Assembly: GCF_051380735.1 (NCBI RefSeq) | Contig: NZ_JBNYXQ010000006.1 | Span: forward strand, 248,001-312,000 | Direction: 5' to 3' | DNA length: 64,000 nt | Source of the DNA: Janthinobacterium sp051380735 | GTDB lineage: Bacteria > Pseudomonadota > Gammaproteobacteria > Burkholderiales > Burkholderiaceae_D | Shown: positions 16,479 to 24,631 of the stretch, piece by piece | How the letters are laid out: every line of letters starts with the position of its first letter | Numbering within the stretch: the stretch's first letter is position 1 | The notes under the pieces: generated by a model | What the model was told of the DNA's origin: nothing | What the model saw: the letters and a program-made list of their open reading frames with translations, nothing else | The model's database searches: none | Position numbers and translations under genes: made by a program

Positions 16479-19400
16479 TTACAGCGACTTCAGGAACGCC
16501 AGCAGCGATTCGCGTTCCGCCTTCGACAGCGCTTCGAAACGCTGCCTTGCGCGCGTGCCTTCGCCGCCGTGCCACAATATCGCTTCGGTCAGGCTGCGCG
16601 CGCGGCCGTCATGCAGGTAGCCCGCCTTGCCTTCCTTGCCGATCACTTTTTCCGTGTAGCCGATGCCCCACAGGGGAGCGGTGCGCCACATGCTGCCTTG
16701 CGCCTGGCCTTCGGCGAACTTGTCGGCCAGGCCGGGGCCCATGTCATGCAGCAGCAGGTCGGTGTAAGGGCGTATCGTCTGGTCGCGCAGTTCGGCGAAC
16801 AGGTGGCCCGAGCCGGTCTTCATTTCCACCGTATGGCAGGCGGCGCAGCGCATGCCCTGGAACAGTTTTGATCCGGCAGCGACTTGCTGCGCATCGACCT
16901 TGAGTTCGTCGATCGGCGCCACGCCTTTCGGGAAACCGCTGGCGATGCTGCGCTGGGCTGGTACCGCCACCAGCGCCAGGTAGTGCGAGATCGACTGCAG
17001 GTCCGATTCCGAGATGCCGTCCTGCTTGCCGCCGGCCGCGCAGGCGGCAGGGCCTGAAGTACAGGCACGGTTCGGGTAGACCGGTGACGTGACGGCCATG
17101 TCCAGCAGCAGCGCCTCGGCCGCCTGCTGGCGCAGGGTGGCCTTGGCGGCCTTCCAGCCGAAGCGGCCCAGGCGCACGGCGCCGCTTTCCGGATCGAACA
17201 CGAAGTTGGCCTGGCCCTTGACGCCGTCGGCGTCTGGCGTGGCACGCACGCGCGCCAGGATGTCGGCCTCCGGCACCGCTTCGAGCAGGCCGGTACCGAT
17301 CATTGGCGGCGCGGCGCGCAGCGAGACGATGGCCGGCACTGTGCCGTCGAAAGCCAGTACCGGTTTGCGCAGTTCAACCTGCGTGCCATCGGCCAGCGCG
17401 ACCTTGCTGGTCTCGAAACTGCCGACACTGACGCTGTTGCCCCAGTTTTGCGGTACGCCGGCGCCCGAGACAGCGTTCATCTGGATCGCCGTGCCGTATT
17501 GCGGATGCGGCACCTGCCGGCCGCTGGCGTCCAGCGCGGCGACCCGCACGGCCATCATGTCGAGCCGCTGGTTGATGGCAGCGGGCGCCGGGCTGCGGCC
17601 ATTGTTGACGTGGCAGGCGATACAGGCCGACTGGGTGTAGCGCTGGCCTTGCAGGCCGACGGCCGGCGCGTAGCGGTCATTGCCGCCTTCATTGTGTTCG
17701 CCGGTGCGGAAATTGGTGTGCACCAGGCGCCGGCCTTCGACAAAGCGCTGCATGTTCTGCATGCCGATATGGTTGTGCGGCTGCTGGAACATGAACAGCG
17801 CGTTGTCCGAATAGTTGTACGACACGGAACCGAGGCCGCCCGACAGCGTCTCGGCCGGCAGCGGCACCGAATTGAGGCGCGGCTGCACGCCATACCACGG
17901 CCGCAGGCCGGCGCCGACCACATACGTCCACTCATACGAGTAATAGCGGATGCCGCCGTCGTCGCCCTGGGCCGCCATCGCCTCCTTGGTGGAGAACATC
18001 GACGGCGACACTTCGATGACGTCGCCCGACACCAGCGCGCGCGCCTTGACGTCGACGCCATTGGGCATGCCGTTCGCGTCCAGCCCGCCGTGGCCAGGGT
18101 AGTCCTTGATCAGCAGGGTGCAGGCGCCGTTGATGCCGTTGGCGGTATTGAGCTTGCCGGCGGCCGGGTAGGCCAGCGGTTTGCATACCGGCACGTTGCG
18201 GTCGACCAGTTCGCCGGGCGACATCCAGCCGTAGCCGGTCACGCCCGGGCGGTCGAAACCGCGGAAGAAGGCCACGCCGCCGGACAGGAAGTCGACCGTG
18301 GTGTACTGGTTGACGATCAGGGTCGGTTTGACCACACCGGCCACCTTGCTGTTGTCGATGATCTCGACGCCCCAGGTGCGGTTCTTGAAGTATTGCGGTA
18401 CGAACGTCAGGTAGTTGCCCGGCCCCTTGTCGAGCGCCAGGCCGGTCACCGGGTCGACCGTCTCGTTCGGACCATAGCCGATCTCGTTCCAGTCCTCGCC
18501 CCGCTCGCGGCCATGGCGGGCAAGGCCGCGTGCGCCAAAGCGTGTCACCAGGGTGCCGTCGGGCAGCGAGAACTGCAGCGTTTCAAGCGGCTCTTTGGCT
18601 TGCGGCAGCGGCTGCATGGCGCTGCCGTCAAGCGGGAATTTCAGCGCCGAGGTGGCGGCGGACGGCAGGGTATTGTCGCTGCCGGGCGACTTGAACACGG
18701 CTTCCAGCAGCGAATAGCCATACTGAGTGGCGCGCGCCACGCCCTGCAGGCGGATATGGCGCGCTGTGACGCCCAGGTTGAAGAATTCTTCGGTACCGCC
18801 CTTGCCATTGCTGACGTAGCGCACTTGGGTCCAGGTGTTGCCGTCGTTCGAAGTTTGCAAGGCGTATTCCTTGCCGTAGGCGTTTTCCCATTGCAGCTGC
18901 AGATAGCCGATGGCGGTCGGCGCGCCAAAGTCGAACTGGATCCAGGCGCCGTCTTCAAAGCTGCTGGCCCAGCGCGTGGCGCTCTTGCCGTCAATTGCCA
19001 TGGCGGCCGACATGCCGGGGTTTTCCACCGGCGACGAGGTGGCCGCGACCGGCTTGAGCAGCACGCCCGGCTGCGTAGGGTCGGCGGGAATCACCGGCGG
19101 CGTCACCGGTGGTTCGGTCGGCGTGGTGGAGGGTGTGCCCGAAAAAGCCTGGATCTCGAAGATGGAGTAGCCGTACTGGCCGGCGCGCTTGACGCCCTGC
19201 ATGCGCAGGTAGCGGCCCTGGCCTGTCAGGCCGGTGATGTCTTCGACGCCGCCGCTGCTGTTGTCGACGCTGCGGATGGTGCTCCAGTTGTTCAGGTCAT
19301 CGGACACCTGCAGCAGGTAGGCGCTGGCATGCGCGTTTTCCCATGAGATGCGCACGCGGTTAATCGCTTTCGAGGCGCCGAAATCGAGCGTCAGGTATTC

Positions 19401-19661
19401 GGCATCGCCAAAGCCGCTGCCCCAGCGCGTGCTGTCGTTGCGGTCGATGGCCGCCAGCGCCGACAGGTCGCCCCGTTCGGCCGAACTGGCCGTGGCGCCG
19501 ACCGGCGTCAGGACGGTTTCCGACGAAACTACCGCTCCCAGCTGCGCCGCAGGCAACGCTGCTGCCGTTGTTTCGCTGCCACCGCCACCGCCGCAGGCCG
19601 CCAGCGCCAATACCAGCGGCAGTAGTGGAACTGCGCGCAGGCTATGCCGAAATTGATTCAT
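16479..19661 (-). CDS. Lipoprotein with two discoidin domains and a di-heme oxidoreductase domain
   Basis: A 1060-residue protein. The signal peptide ends in lipobox LALAAC followed by GGGGG, so it should be lipidated. Two F5/8 type C (discoidin) domains follow (about 48-175 and 205-330), with matching segments such as YLLQVSDDLNNWSTIRSVDN and YALQTSNDGNTWTQVRYVSN. A Pro/Thr linker separates them. The remaining 700 residues match the di-heme oxidoreductase family (DUF1111/DHOR), with heme sites CIACH (about 680) and CAACH (about 937). Discoidin domains usually bind carbohydrate, so surface-anchored oxidation of a polymer is possible but inferred. The ribosome-binding site is AAGGA. Confidence 0.85.
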   Translation of the reverse strand: MNQFRHSLRAVPLLPLVLALAACGGGGGSETTAAALPAAQLGAVVSSETVLTPVGATASSAERGDLSALAAIDRNDSTRWGSGFGDAEYLTLDFGASKAINRVRISWENAHASAYLLQVSDDLNNWSTIRSVDNSSGGVEDITGLTGQGRYLRMQGVKRAGQYGYSIFEIQAFSGTPSTTPTEPPVTPPVIPADPTQPGVLLKPVAATSSPVENPGMSAAMAIDGKSATRWASSFEDGAWIQFDFGAPTAIGYLQLQWENAYGKEYALQTSNDGNTWTQVRYVSNGKGGTEEFFNLGVTARHIRLQGVARATQYGYSLLEAVFKSPGSDNTLPSAATSALKFPLDGSAMQPLPQAKEPLETLQFSLPDGTLVTRFGARGLARHGRERGEDWNEIGYGPNETVDPVTGLALDKGPGNYLTFVPQYFKNRTWGVEIIDNSKVAGVVKPTLIVNQYTTVDFLSGGVAFFRGFDRPGVTGYGWMSPGELVDRNVPVCKPLAYPAAGKLNTANGINGACTLLIKDYPGHGGLDANGMPNGVDVKARALVSGDVIEVSPSMFSTKEAMAAQGDDGGIRYYSYEWTYVVGAGLRPWYGVQPRLNSVPLPAETLSGGLGSVSYNYSDNALFMFQQPHNHIGMQNMQRFVEGRRLVHTNFRTGEHNEGGNDRYAPAVGLQGQRYTQSACIACHVNNGRSPAPAAINQRLDMMAVRVAALDASGRQVPHPQYGTAIQMNAVSGAGVPQNWGNSVSVGSFETSKVALADGTQVELRKPVLAFDGTVPAIVSLRAAPPMIGTGLLEAVPEADILARVRATPDADGVKGQANFVFDPESGAVRLGRFGWKAAKATLRQQAAEALLLDMAVTSPVYPNRACTSGPAACAAGGKQDGISESDLQSISHYLALVAVPAQRSIASGFPKGVAPIDELKVDAQQVAAGSKLFQGMRCAACHTVEMKTGSGHLFAELRDQTIRPYTDLLLHDMGPGLADKFAEGQAQGSMWRTAPLWGIGYTEKVIGKEGKAGYLHDGRARSLTEAILWHGGEGTRARQRFEALSKAERESLLAFLKSL

Positions 19662-19949
19662 GACACGCTTCCTTGATTTTTAATTATAGATGAGAAGGTT
19701 TTCCAGCCACCAACGCACCACCCGCGCGCGAGGCGTTTGCAGAATGATCATTGGTGCCGGGGAATTTAATTTCCTTGTGGAAATATTTACTCACATTATC
19801 GCAGCCTCCCGGGCCTGTCAAGCGCGCCGTATGGCGGCAAGCCGGGGCGTCAAACATGCGAACCGCGCGGCAAAAATGCGGTATCGTTATCGCATGAAGA
19901 CACCCTATCGCCAGCATTGCCGCTTCCCCTCATGCGGCAGGCCAGTCGC
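19662..19949. other. Intergenic region with a possible operator
   Basis: This 288-bp divergent region is AT-richer than its surroundings. It holds AATGATCATT near 19743 and an imperfect palindrome at 19876-19895. I see no convincing gene and no clear sigma-70 promoter pair. Confidence 0.4.
19876..19895. promoter_or_regulatory. Palindrome upstream of the DUF2804 gene
   Basis: ATGCGGTA and TATCGCAT form 8-bp arms around TCGT with one mismatch, about 55 bp before the chosen start. It could be an operator for an unknown regulator. Confidence 0.3.
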
Positions 19950-20939
19950 ATGACCTTGCCGCCAGCCCCTGCCATCGTGATTGACGCCGGCGGCGCGCCG
20001 CTGTTCGGCCACCATGCCGGCCTGGTGCAAGCCTTTGACTGGGCGCGGCTGGCGCCGCCGTACGCGCGCGGGGCGCTGTGGCGGCTGTTCCACCACAAGC
20101 GCTGGCATTACGTGGCGCTGGCCACGCCGGAGCTGTTTTGCGCCGCCGCCATTGTCGACCTGGGCTGGACCAGCACCGCCTTTGCCTACGCTTTCGATCG
20201 CCACAAGGGCAAGCTGGTGGCGTCTTTTTCGCGTGACGGCGTGCCGGGCCTGTCGACCAGCTTGGCGCCGCATGCGGCCGCCGGCAGCCGCTTCCGTTTC
20301 CTGTCGCAGACTATCACCATCGAGGCGGCGCCCCAGCACCGCTACCGCCTGCGGCTCGATAGCGGCCACTTTGGCATCGACGCCGAATTCGGCCCGCCGG
20401 TGTCGCCGATTTTGCTGGCCGTCGGCCCGGTCGATGGCGGCAGCGTGCATGCGACGCAAAAGTCGGGCGGCCTGCCGCTGTGGGGCACTGTGCGCTGCGG
20501 CGCCATCGGCTATAGCCTCGACGACGGCGTGGCCAGCTTCGACTATTCGAATGGCCTGCTGGCGCGCGAGACGGAATGGCGCTGGGCCTCGGCGCATGGC
20601 CTGGACCTGGGCTTCAATCTGCAGGCCGGGTATTTCGGCGCCCACGAAAACGCACTGTGGCTCGATGGCCAGCTGTATCGGCTGGCGCGCGCCCATTTCG
20701 ACTTCAATCCCGACGATCCGCTGGCGCCCTGGCATGTCTGGACCGACGACGACTTGCTGGACCTGCATTTCAAGCCCGAAGGCGCGCGCCGCGAAGAGCG
20801 TAATCTGTGGCTGGCGTCAAGCCGCTATATTCAGCCGATCGGCACCTTCAGCGGCTGGGTGCGCGCCAGCGCACAGGCGCCCAAGCGCATCGTGGCCCAG
20901 CTGGCGGGGGTGACGGAGAGCCATCGTTCACGCTGGTAG
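19950..20939 (+). CDS. DUF2804 domain-containing protein
   Basis: About 329 residues from the ATG at 19950 (preceded by GGCAGG); an ATG at 19932 would add six. The protein is rich in Trp, Tyr, His and Asp with a repeated beta-strand pattern and no signal peptide. The stretch FDYSNGLLARETEWRWASAH and the later GTFSGWV are the parts I associate with DUF2804, a family of unknown function with a lipocalin/AttH-like beta fold. No partner gene is evident: the divergent neighbour is the di-heme lipoprotein and the downstream gene is Pat. Confidence 0.75.
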   Translation: MTLPPAPAIVIDAGGAPLFGHHAGLVQAFDWARLAPPYARGALWRLFHHKRWHYVALATPELFCAAAIVDLGWTSTAFAYAFDRHKGKLVASFSRDGVPGLSTSLAPHAAAGSRFRFLSQTITIEAAPQHRYRLRLDSGHFGIDAEFGPPVSPILLAVGPVDGGSVHATQKSGGLPLWGTVRCGAIGYSLDDGVASFDYSNGLLARETEWRWASAHGLDLGFNLQAGYFGAHENALWLDGQLYRLARAHFDFNPDDPLAPWHVWTDDDLLDLHFKPEGARREERNLWLASSRYIQPIGTFSGWVRASAQAPKRIVAQLAGVTESHRSRW

Positions 20940-21069
20940 CGGGGTTGTTTGCACGTCGCCACTTTTTTTTGCAAAATACACCACAGGATCAAGTTTTTTT
21001 GCAGGCGCATCCTATACACTGGCGCAGCCGCTGCAGGCAGATCGCAAGCACAGTCCATAAGGCCAGAGC

Positions 21070-23739
21070 ATGAGTATCCGTAATCTCGACAAGCTGTTCA
21101 AGCCGGCCTCGGTGGCCCTGATCGGCGCTTCCCGGCGCGAACACAGCCTGGGCGCCATCGCCCTGGGCAATCTGCTGCAGGGCGGCTTCCAGGGCGCCAT
21201 CTATCCCGTCAATCCCAAGTACGATCAATTGCACGACCTGCGCTGCTATCACAAGCTGGGGCAACTGCCGAAGGCGCCGGACCTGGCCATCATCTGCACC
21301 CCGCCGGCCACCTTGCCGGTCCTGATACGCGACCTGGGCGCGATGGGCACGCGCGCGGCCATCGTCATGACAGCAGGCCTGGACAACGCCGAACACGGCA
21401 AGCAGCGCCATTTGATGCTGAAAGCGGCCAAGCCGCACCTGCTGCGCATCCTGGGGCCGAACAGCATGGGCCTGCTGGTGCCAAAAATTGGCCTGAACGC
21501 CAGTTTTACCCATCTCGGCGCGAGCGTCGGCAAGATCGCCTTTGTGTCGCAATCGGGGGCACTGGTGTCGGGCGTGCTGGACTGGGCGCATGCCCATGGC
21601 GTGGGCTTTTCGAAATTCATTTCCCTGGGCGGCAGCGCCGATATCGATTTCGGCGACCTGCTCGACTACCTGGCCGGCGACATCGATACGGCCGCCATCC
21701 TGCTGTACATGGAAGACATCCAGGCGGCGCGCAAATTCATGTCGGCCGCGCGCGCGGCGGCGCGCAGCAAGCCCGTGATTGTGCTGAAAGCGGGGCGCGA
21801 AGCGGCAGGCGCGGCGATGGCGGCCTGGCATACGGGCGCGCTGGCGGGATCGGACGCCGTGTACGACGCGGCGATACGCCGCGCCGGCATGCTGCGCGTG
21901 TATTCGGCCGAGGAGTTGTTCGACGCGGTCGAGACGCTGACGCATATCCGCGCCCAGCGCGGCGAACGCCTGGCGATACTGTGCAATGGCGGCGGGCTGG
22001 GCGTGATGGCCACCGATGCGCTGGTGGGCAGCGGCGGCAAGCTGGCCGAGCTGTCGCCCGAAACCGTGATCGCACTGGAAAAAGCCCTGCCGCCCGGCTG
22101 GTCGCACGACAACCCGGTTGGCCTGGCCGGCGACGCGCCGGTGCAGCGCTACGTCGATGCCATCAAGCCCCTGCTGTCCGAGCCTGAGGCGGACGCCATG
22201 CTGCTGCTGCATGCACCGACCGCCATGGTGTCCTCGGTGGAGATCGCCGAAGCCGTGACGCCGCTGATCAAGGCCACCTCACGCACGGTGCTGTCGTGCA
22301 TGCTGGGCGGCACCATGGTAGCGCCGGCGCGCCAGGTGTTCAACCGCGCCGGCATTCCCACCTACGATACGCCCGAAAAAGCCGTGCATGGCTTTATGCA
22401 GATCGTGCAGTACCGGCGCAACCAGGACACCTTGATGGAGGTGCCGGCGCAGTTGCCGCAGTCAAACACGCCGCGCCGCGCGCGCGTGCGTGAAATCGTC
22501 GCGCAGGCGCTGGCCGCCGGCCAGACGGTGCTGGGCGAATGCAGGTCAAAAGAGATCCTGGCCGCCTACGGCATCCCGGTGGCAATTACCCGCATGGCAG
22601 CCGACGTGGAAGAGGCGCTGGCGGTGGCGCTTGACATCGGCTACCCGGTGGCGCTGAAAATCCATTCGCCCGATATTGCGCATAAATCCGATGTCGGCGG
22701 CGTGGCGCTGGACCTCGACAATCCGACCATCTTGCGTACGGCGGCCGCGGCGATGGAAAAGCGCGTGCGCAAGATGCGACCCGACGCGCTGATCGACGGT
22801 TTCACGGTGCAGCAGATGGCGCGCCGGCCGCAGTCGCATGAGCTGATAGTCGGCGTGACCACTGACAGCGCCTTCGGCCCCGTGATCCTGGTGGGGCAGG
22901 GCGGCATTTCGGTGGAAGTGACGGCCGACCACGCGATCGGCCTGCCGCCGCTGAACATGGTGCTGGCGCGCGACATGCTCTCGCGCACGCGGGTGTCGAA
23001 ACTGCTGGCCGGCTACCGCAACCAGCCGGCCGCCAATATCGACGCCATCTGCTATGCGCTGATACAGGTGGCAGAACTAGTGGCCGATATCGGCGAACTG
23101 GCCGAACTGGACATCAACCCGCTGGTAGCCGATGCCGACGGCGTGATCGCGCTCGACGCGCGCATCCGCCTGCAACCAGGCCAAAGCGCCGACCGCCTGG
23201 CGATCCGGCCGTATCCGCAGGAGCTGGAAGAAGAGGTGACGTGGATGGGCCAGTCCATCGTGCTGCGCCCGATCCGCCCCGAGGACGCGCTGCATCATAT
23301 CGACCTGTTCAATGCGCTCGACCCGGACGACGTGCGGCTGCGCTTTTTCACCTCGATGCGCGAATTGCCGCTGTCGCAGCTGGCGCGCCTGACGCAGATC
23401 GATTACGACCGCGCGATGGCCTTTATCGCCACCCATGTGCGGTCGGACGGCGAACGGGAAACCCTGGGCGTGGTACGCGCGGTGGCCGACCCGGACAATA
23501 TCACCGCCGACTTCGCGATTGCCGTGCGCTCGAAACTGAAAGCGCAGGGCCTGGGCCATATCCTGTTTGCAAAGCTGGTCGACTACTTCCGCAGCCGCGG
23601 CACCGAGGAACTGGTGGGCGAGGCGATGGCGCGCAACAAGGGCATGCAAAGGCTGGTGAAAAGCTTTGGCGGCACCGTCACGCCATCGGAAGAGCCTGGC
23701 GTGGTGGACCTGCATATCAGCTTGCGCACGCCAACCTGA
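21070..23739 (+). CDS. Pat-type protein: ADP-forming acyl-CoA synthetase fused to GNAT acetyltransferase
   Basis: An 889-residue homologue of PatZ/YfiQ. Domains in order are a CoA-binding domain (ALIGASRREHSLGAIALGNL), a succinyl-CoA-ligase-like region (FVSQSGALVSGVLDWA; ILCNGGGLGVMATDA), an ATP-grasp domain (about 480-700; IPVAITRMAADVEEAL, KSDVGGVALDL) and a C-terminal GNAT domain (about 725-885) with acetyl-CoA motif KAQGLGHILF. In PatZ the synthetase part is catalytically dead and senses acetyl-CoA, while the GNAT part acetylates lysines, for instance of acetyl-CoA synthetase. In SucCD-type enzymes a phospho-His lies in the second region; I did not verify it here. Confidence 0.9.
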   Translation: MSIRNLDKLFKPASVALIGASRREHSLGAIALGNLLQGGFQGAIYPVNPKYDQLHDLRCYHKLGQLPKAPDLAIICTPPATLPVLIRDLGAMGTRAAIVMTAGLDNAEHGKQRHLMLKAAKPHLLRILGPNSMGLLVPKIGLNASFTHLGASVGKIAFVSQSGALVSGVLDWAHAHGVGFSKFISLGGSADIDFGDLLDYLAGDIDTAAILLYMEDIQAARKFMSAARAAARSKPVIVLKAGREAAGAAMAAWHTGALAGSDAVYDAAIRRAGMLRVYSAEELFDAVETLTHIRAQRGERLAILCNGGGLGVMATDALVGSGGKLAELSPETVIALEKALPPGWSHDNPVGLAGDAPVQRYVDAIKPLLSEPEADAMLLLHAPTAMVSSVEIAEAVTPLIKATSRTVLSCMLGGTMVAPARQVFNRAGIPTYDTPEKAVHGFMQIVQYRRNQDTLMEVPAQLPQSNTPRRARVREIVAQALAAGQTVLGECRSKEILAAYGIPVAITRMAADVEEALAVALDIGYPVALKIHSPDIAHKSDVGGVALDLDNPTILRTAAAAMEKRVRKMRPDALIDGFTVQQMARRPQSHELIVGVTTDSAFGPVILVGQGGISVEVTADHAIGLPPLNMVLARDMLSRTRVSKLLAGYRNQPAANIDAICYALIQVAELVADIGELAELDINPLVADADGVIALDARIRLQPGQSADRLAIRPYPQELEEEVTWMGQSIVLRPIRPEDALHHIDLFNALDPDDVRLRFFTSMRELPLSQLARLTQIDYDRAMAFIATHVRSDGERETLGVVRAVADPDNITADFAIAVRSKLKAQGLGHILFAKLVDYFRSRGTEELVGEAMARNKGMQRLVKSFGGTVTPSEEPGVVDLHISLRTPT

Positions 23740-23868
23740 CGGTTGGCCGGCTAGACCGGGCCTGCGCCAGTTTTGTGCAGGATCAAGCCTGAGAGTGTCG
23801 GCAATCCTTACACTTTTACTTTCAGCCTGCGTCATCGAGCGCATAGCGGTAGTGAGAGGAGTGAGTGC

Positions 23869-24504
23869 ATGCTAACAGCTACATATGCTTTGGTATCCCT
23901 GTCGGTCGAGCAGGCCAGCATCCGCGTCAGCCTGCTGACGTTCCAGCAATATATGCATGCGCAGTTGCGCCAGCAGCGCCAGTTGACGCTGGCACACCTC
24001 GATTATGCGGGCGACTGGCTGAACCGCGTGTATCAGTTCAGCTACTGGCGCAAGGTCGACCAGTATCTGCTTCCCGCGATACGCCAGGCCACGCCGCATG
24101 CCGATGGCCTGCTGGCGGAACTTGACCGGCTCAACCATGCCGCGCTGGAAAGCGTCAGCCTGGTACGGCGGCGCGCCATGGCGGCCGGCTATGACTCGGA
24201 GCAACTGGAACAGCTGGGCGCGGCCATCGACAGCTTCTGCGCCGCCCTGATGGCGCGGCTCGAGATGGACGAGCGCGTACTGTTCGCGCTGGCGCGCCGG
24301 GTGATCGCCGGCGAGGCCTGGTTTGCCATCGCCCACCAGTTCCTGGCCCATGATGCGCGGCTGGCAGAGAATCGCCGCAGCAAGGCGCGCGTGCTGCCCT
24401 TTGTGCCGCCAGCCGCGCTTGCCCCTGCTGCCCATGCACCTGCAGTGGCCGCTAACTCCAGTATGCAGGAGGGGGCGGTGCTGGCGCTGCACCATGTTGC
24501 ATGA
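23869..24504 (+). CDS. Uncharacterised helical protein (211 aa)
   Basis: The ATG at 23869 follows GAGGAG with a 7-nt spacer. The protein is almost wholly helical, with regular Leu and Ala heptads between residues 15 and 170, and ends in an Ala/Pro-rich tail. Its length and four-helix layout recall hemerythrin-like or regulator-of-sigma-D-like bundles, but no set of metal-binding His/Glu residues is visible. There is no signal peptide or membrane helix. It lies 130 bp downstream of pat in the same direction. I cannot assign a function. Confidence 0.6.
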   Translation: MLTATYALVSLSVEQASIRVSLLTFQQYMHAQLRQQRQLTLAHLDYAGDWLNRVYQFSYWRKVDQYLLPAIRQATPHADGLLAELDRLNHAALESVSLVRRRAMAAGYDSEQLEQLGAAIDSFCAALMARLEMDERVLFALARRVIAGEAWFAIAHQFLAHDARLAENRRSKARVLPFVPPAALAPAAHAPAVAANSSMQEGAVLALHHVA

Positions 24505-24523
24505 GGCGGACATCGGGATGGAT

Positions 24524-24570
24524 GCAATGAAAAAAATCTAAAGTTAATTTTTTAATAATTACTTCATTGC
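24524..24570. repeat. AT-rich inverted repeat upstream of the DUF349 gene
   Basis: GCAATGAA (24524-24531) and TTCATTGC (24563-24570) flank a very AT-rich centre with T6 and A-runs, unusual in this GC-rich window. It could be the promoter region of the DUF349 gene or the terminator of the upstream gene. Confidence 0.35.
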
Positions 24571-24631
24571 TGTCTGATGCAATACCCCCGGCTTTGTTAT
24601 GATGGTGTTTTTGATCCACGCGAAACCCGTC

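Noticed and set aside
19740..19760. Possible Fur box around AATGATCATT
   Set aside because: Only a 10-bp core matches; the flanks do not extend to a 19-bp Fur-type palindrome.
19690..19953. 87-codon plus-strand frame before the DUF2804 gene
   Set aside because: It is basic and featureless, overlaps the DUF2804 start and covers the divergent promoter region.
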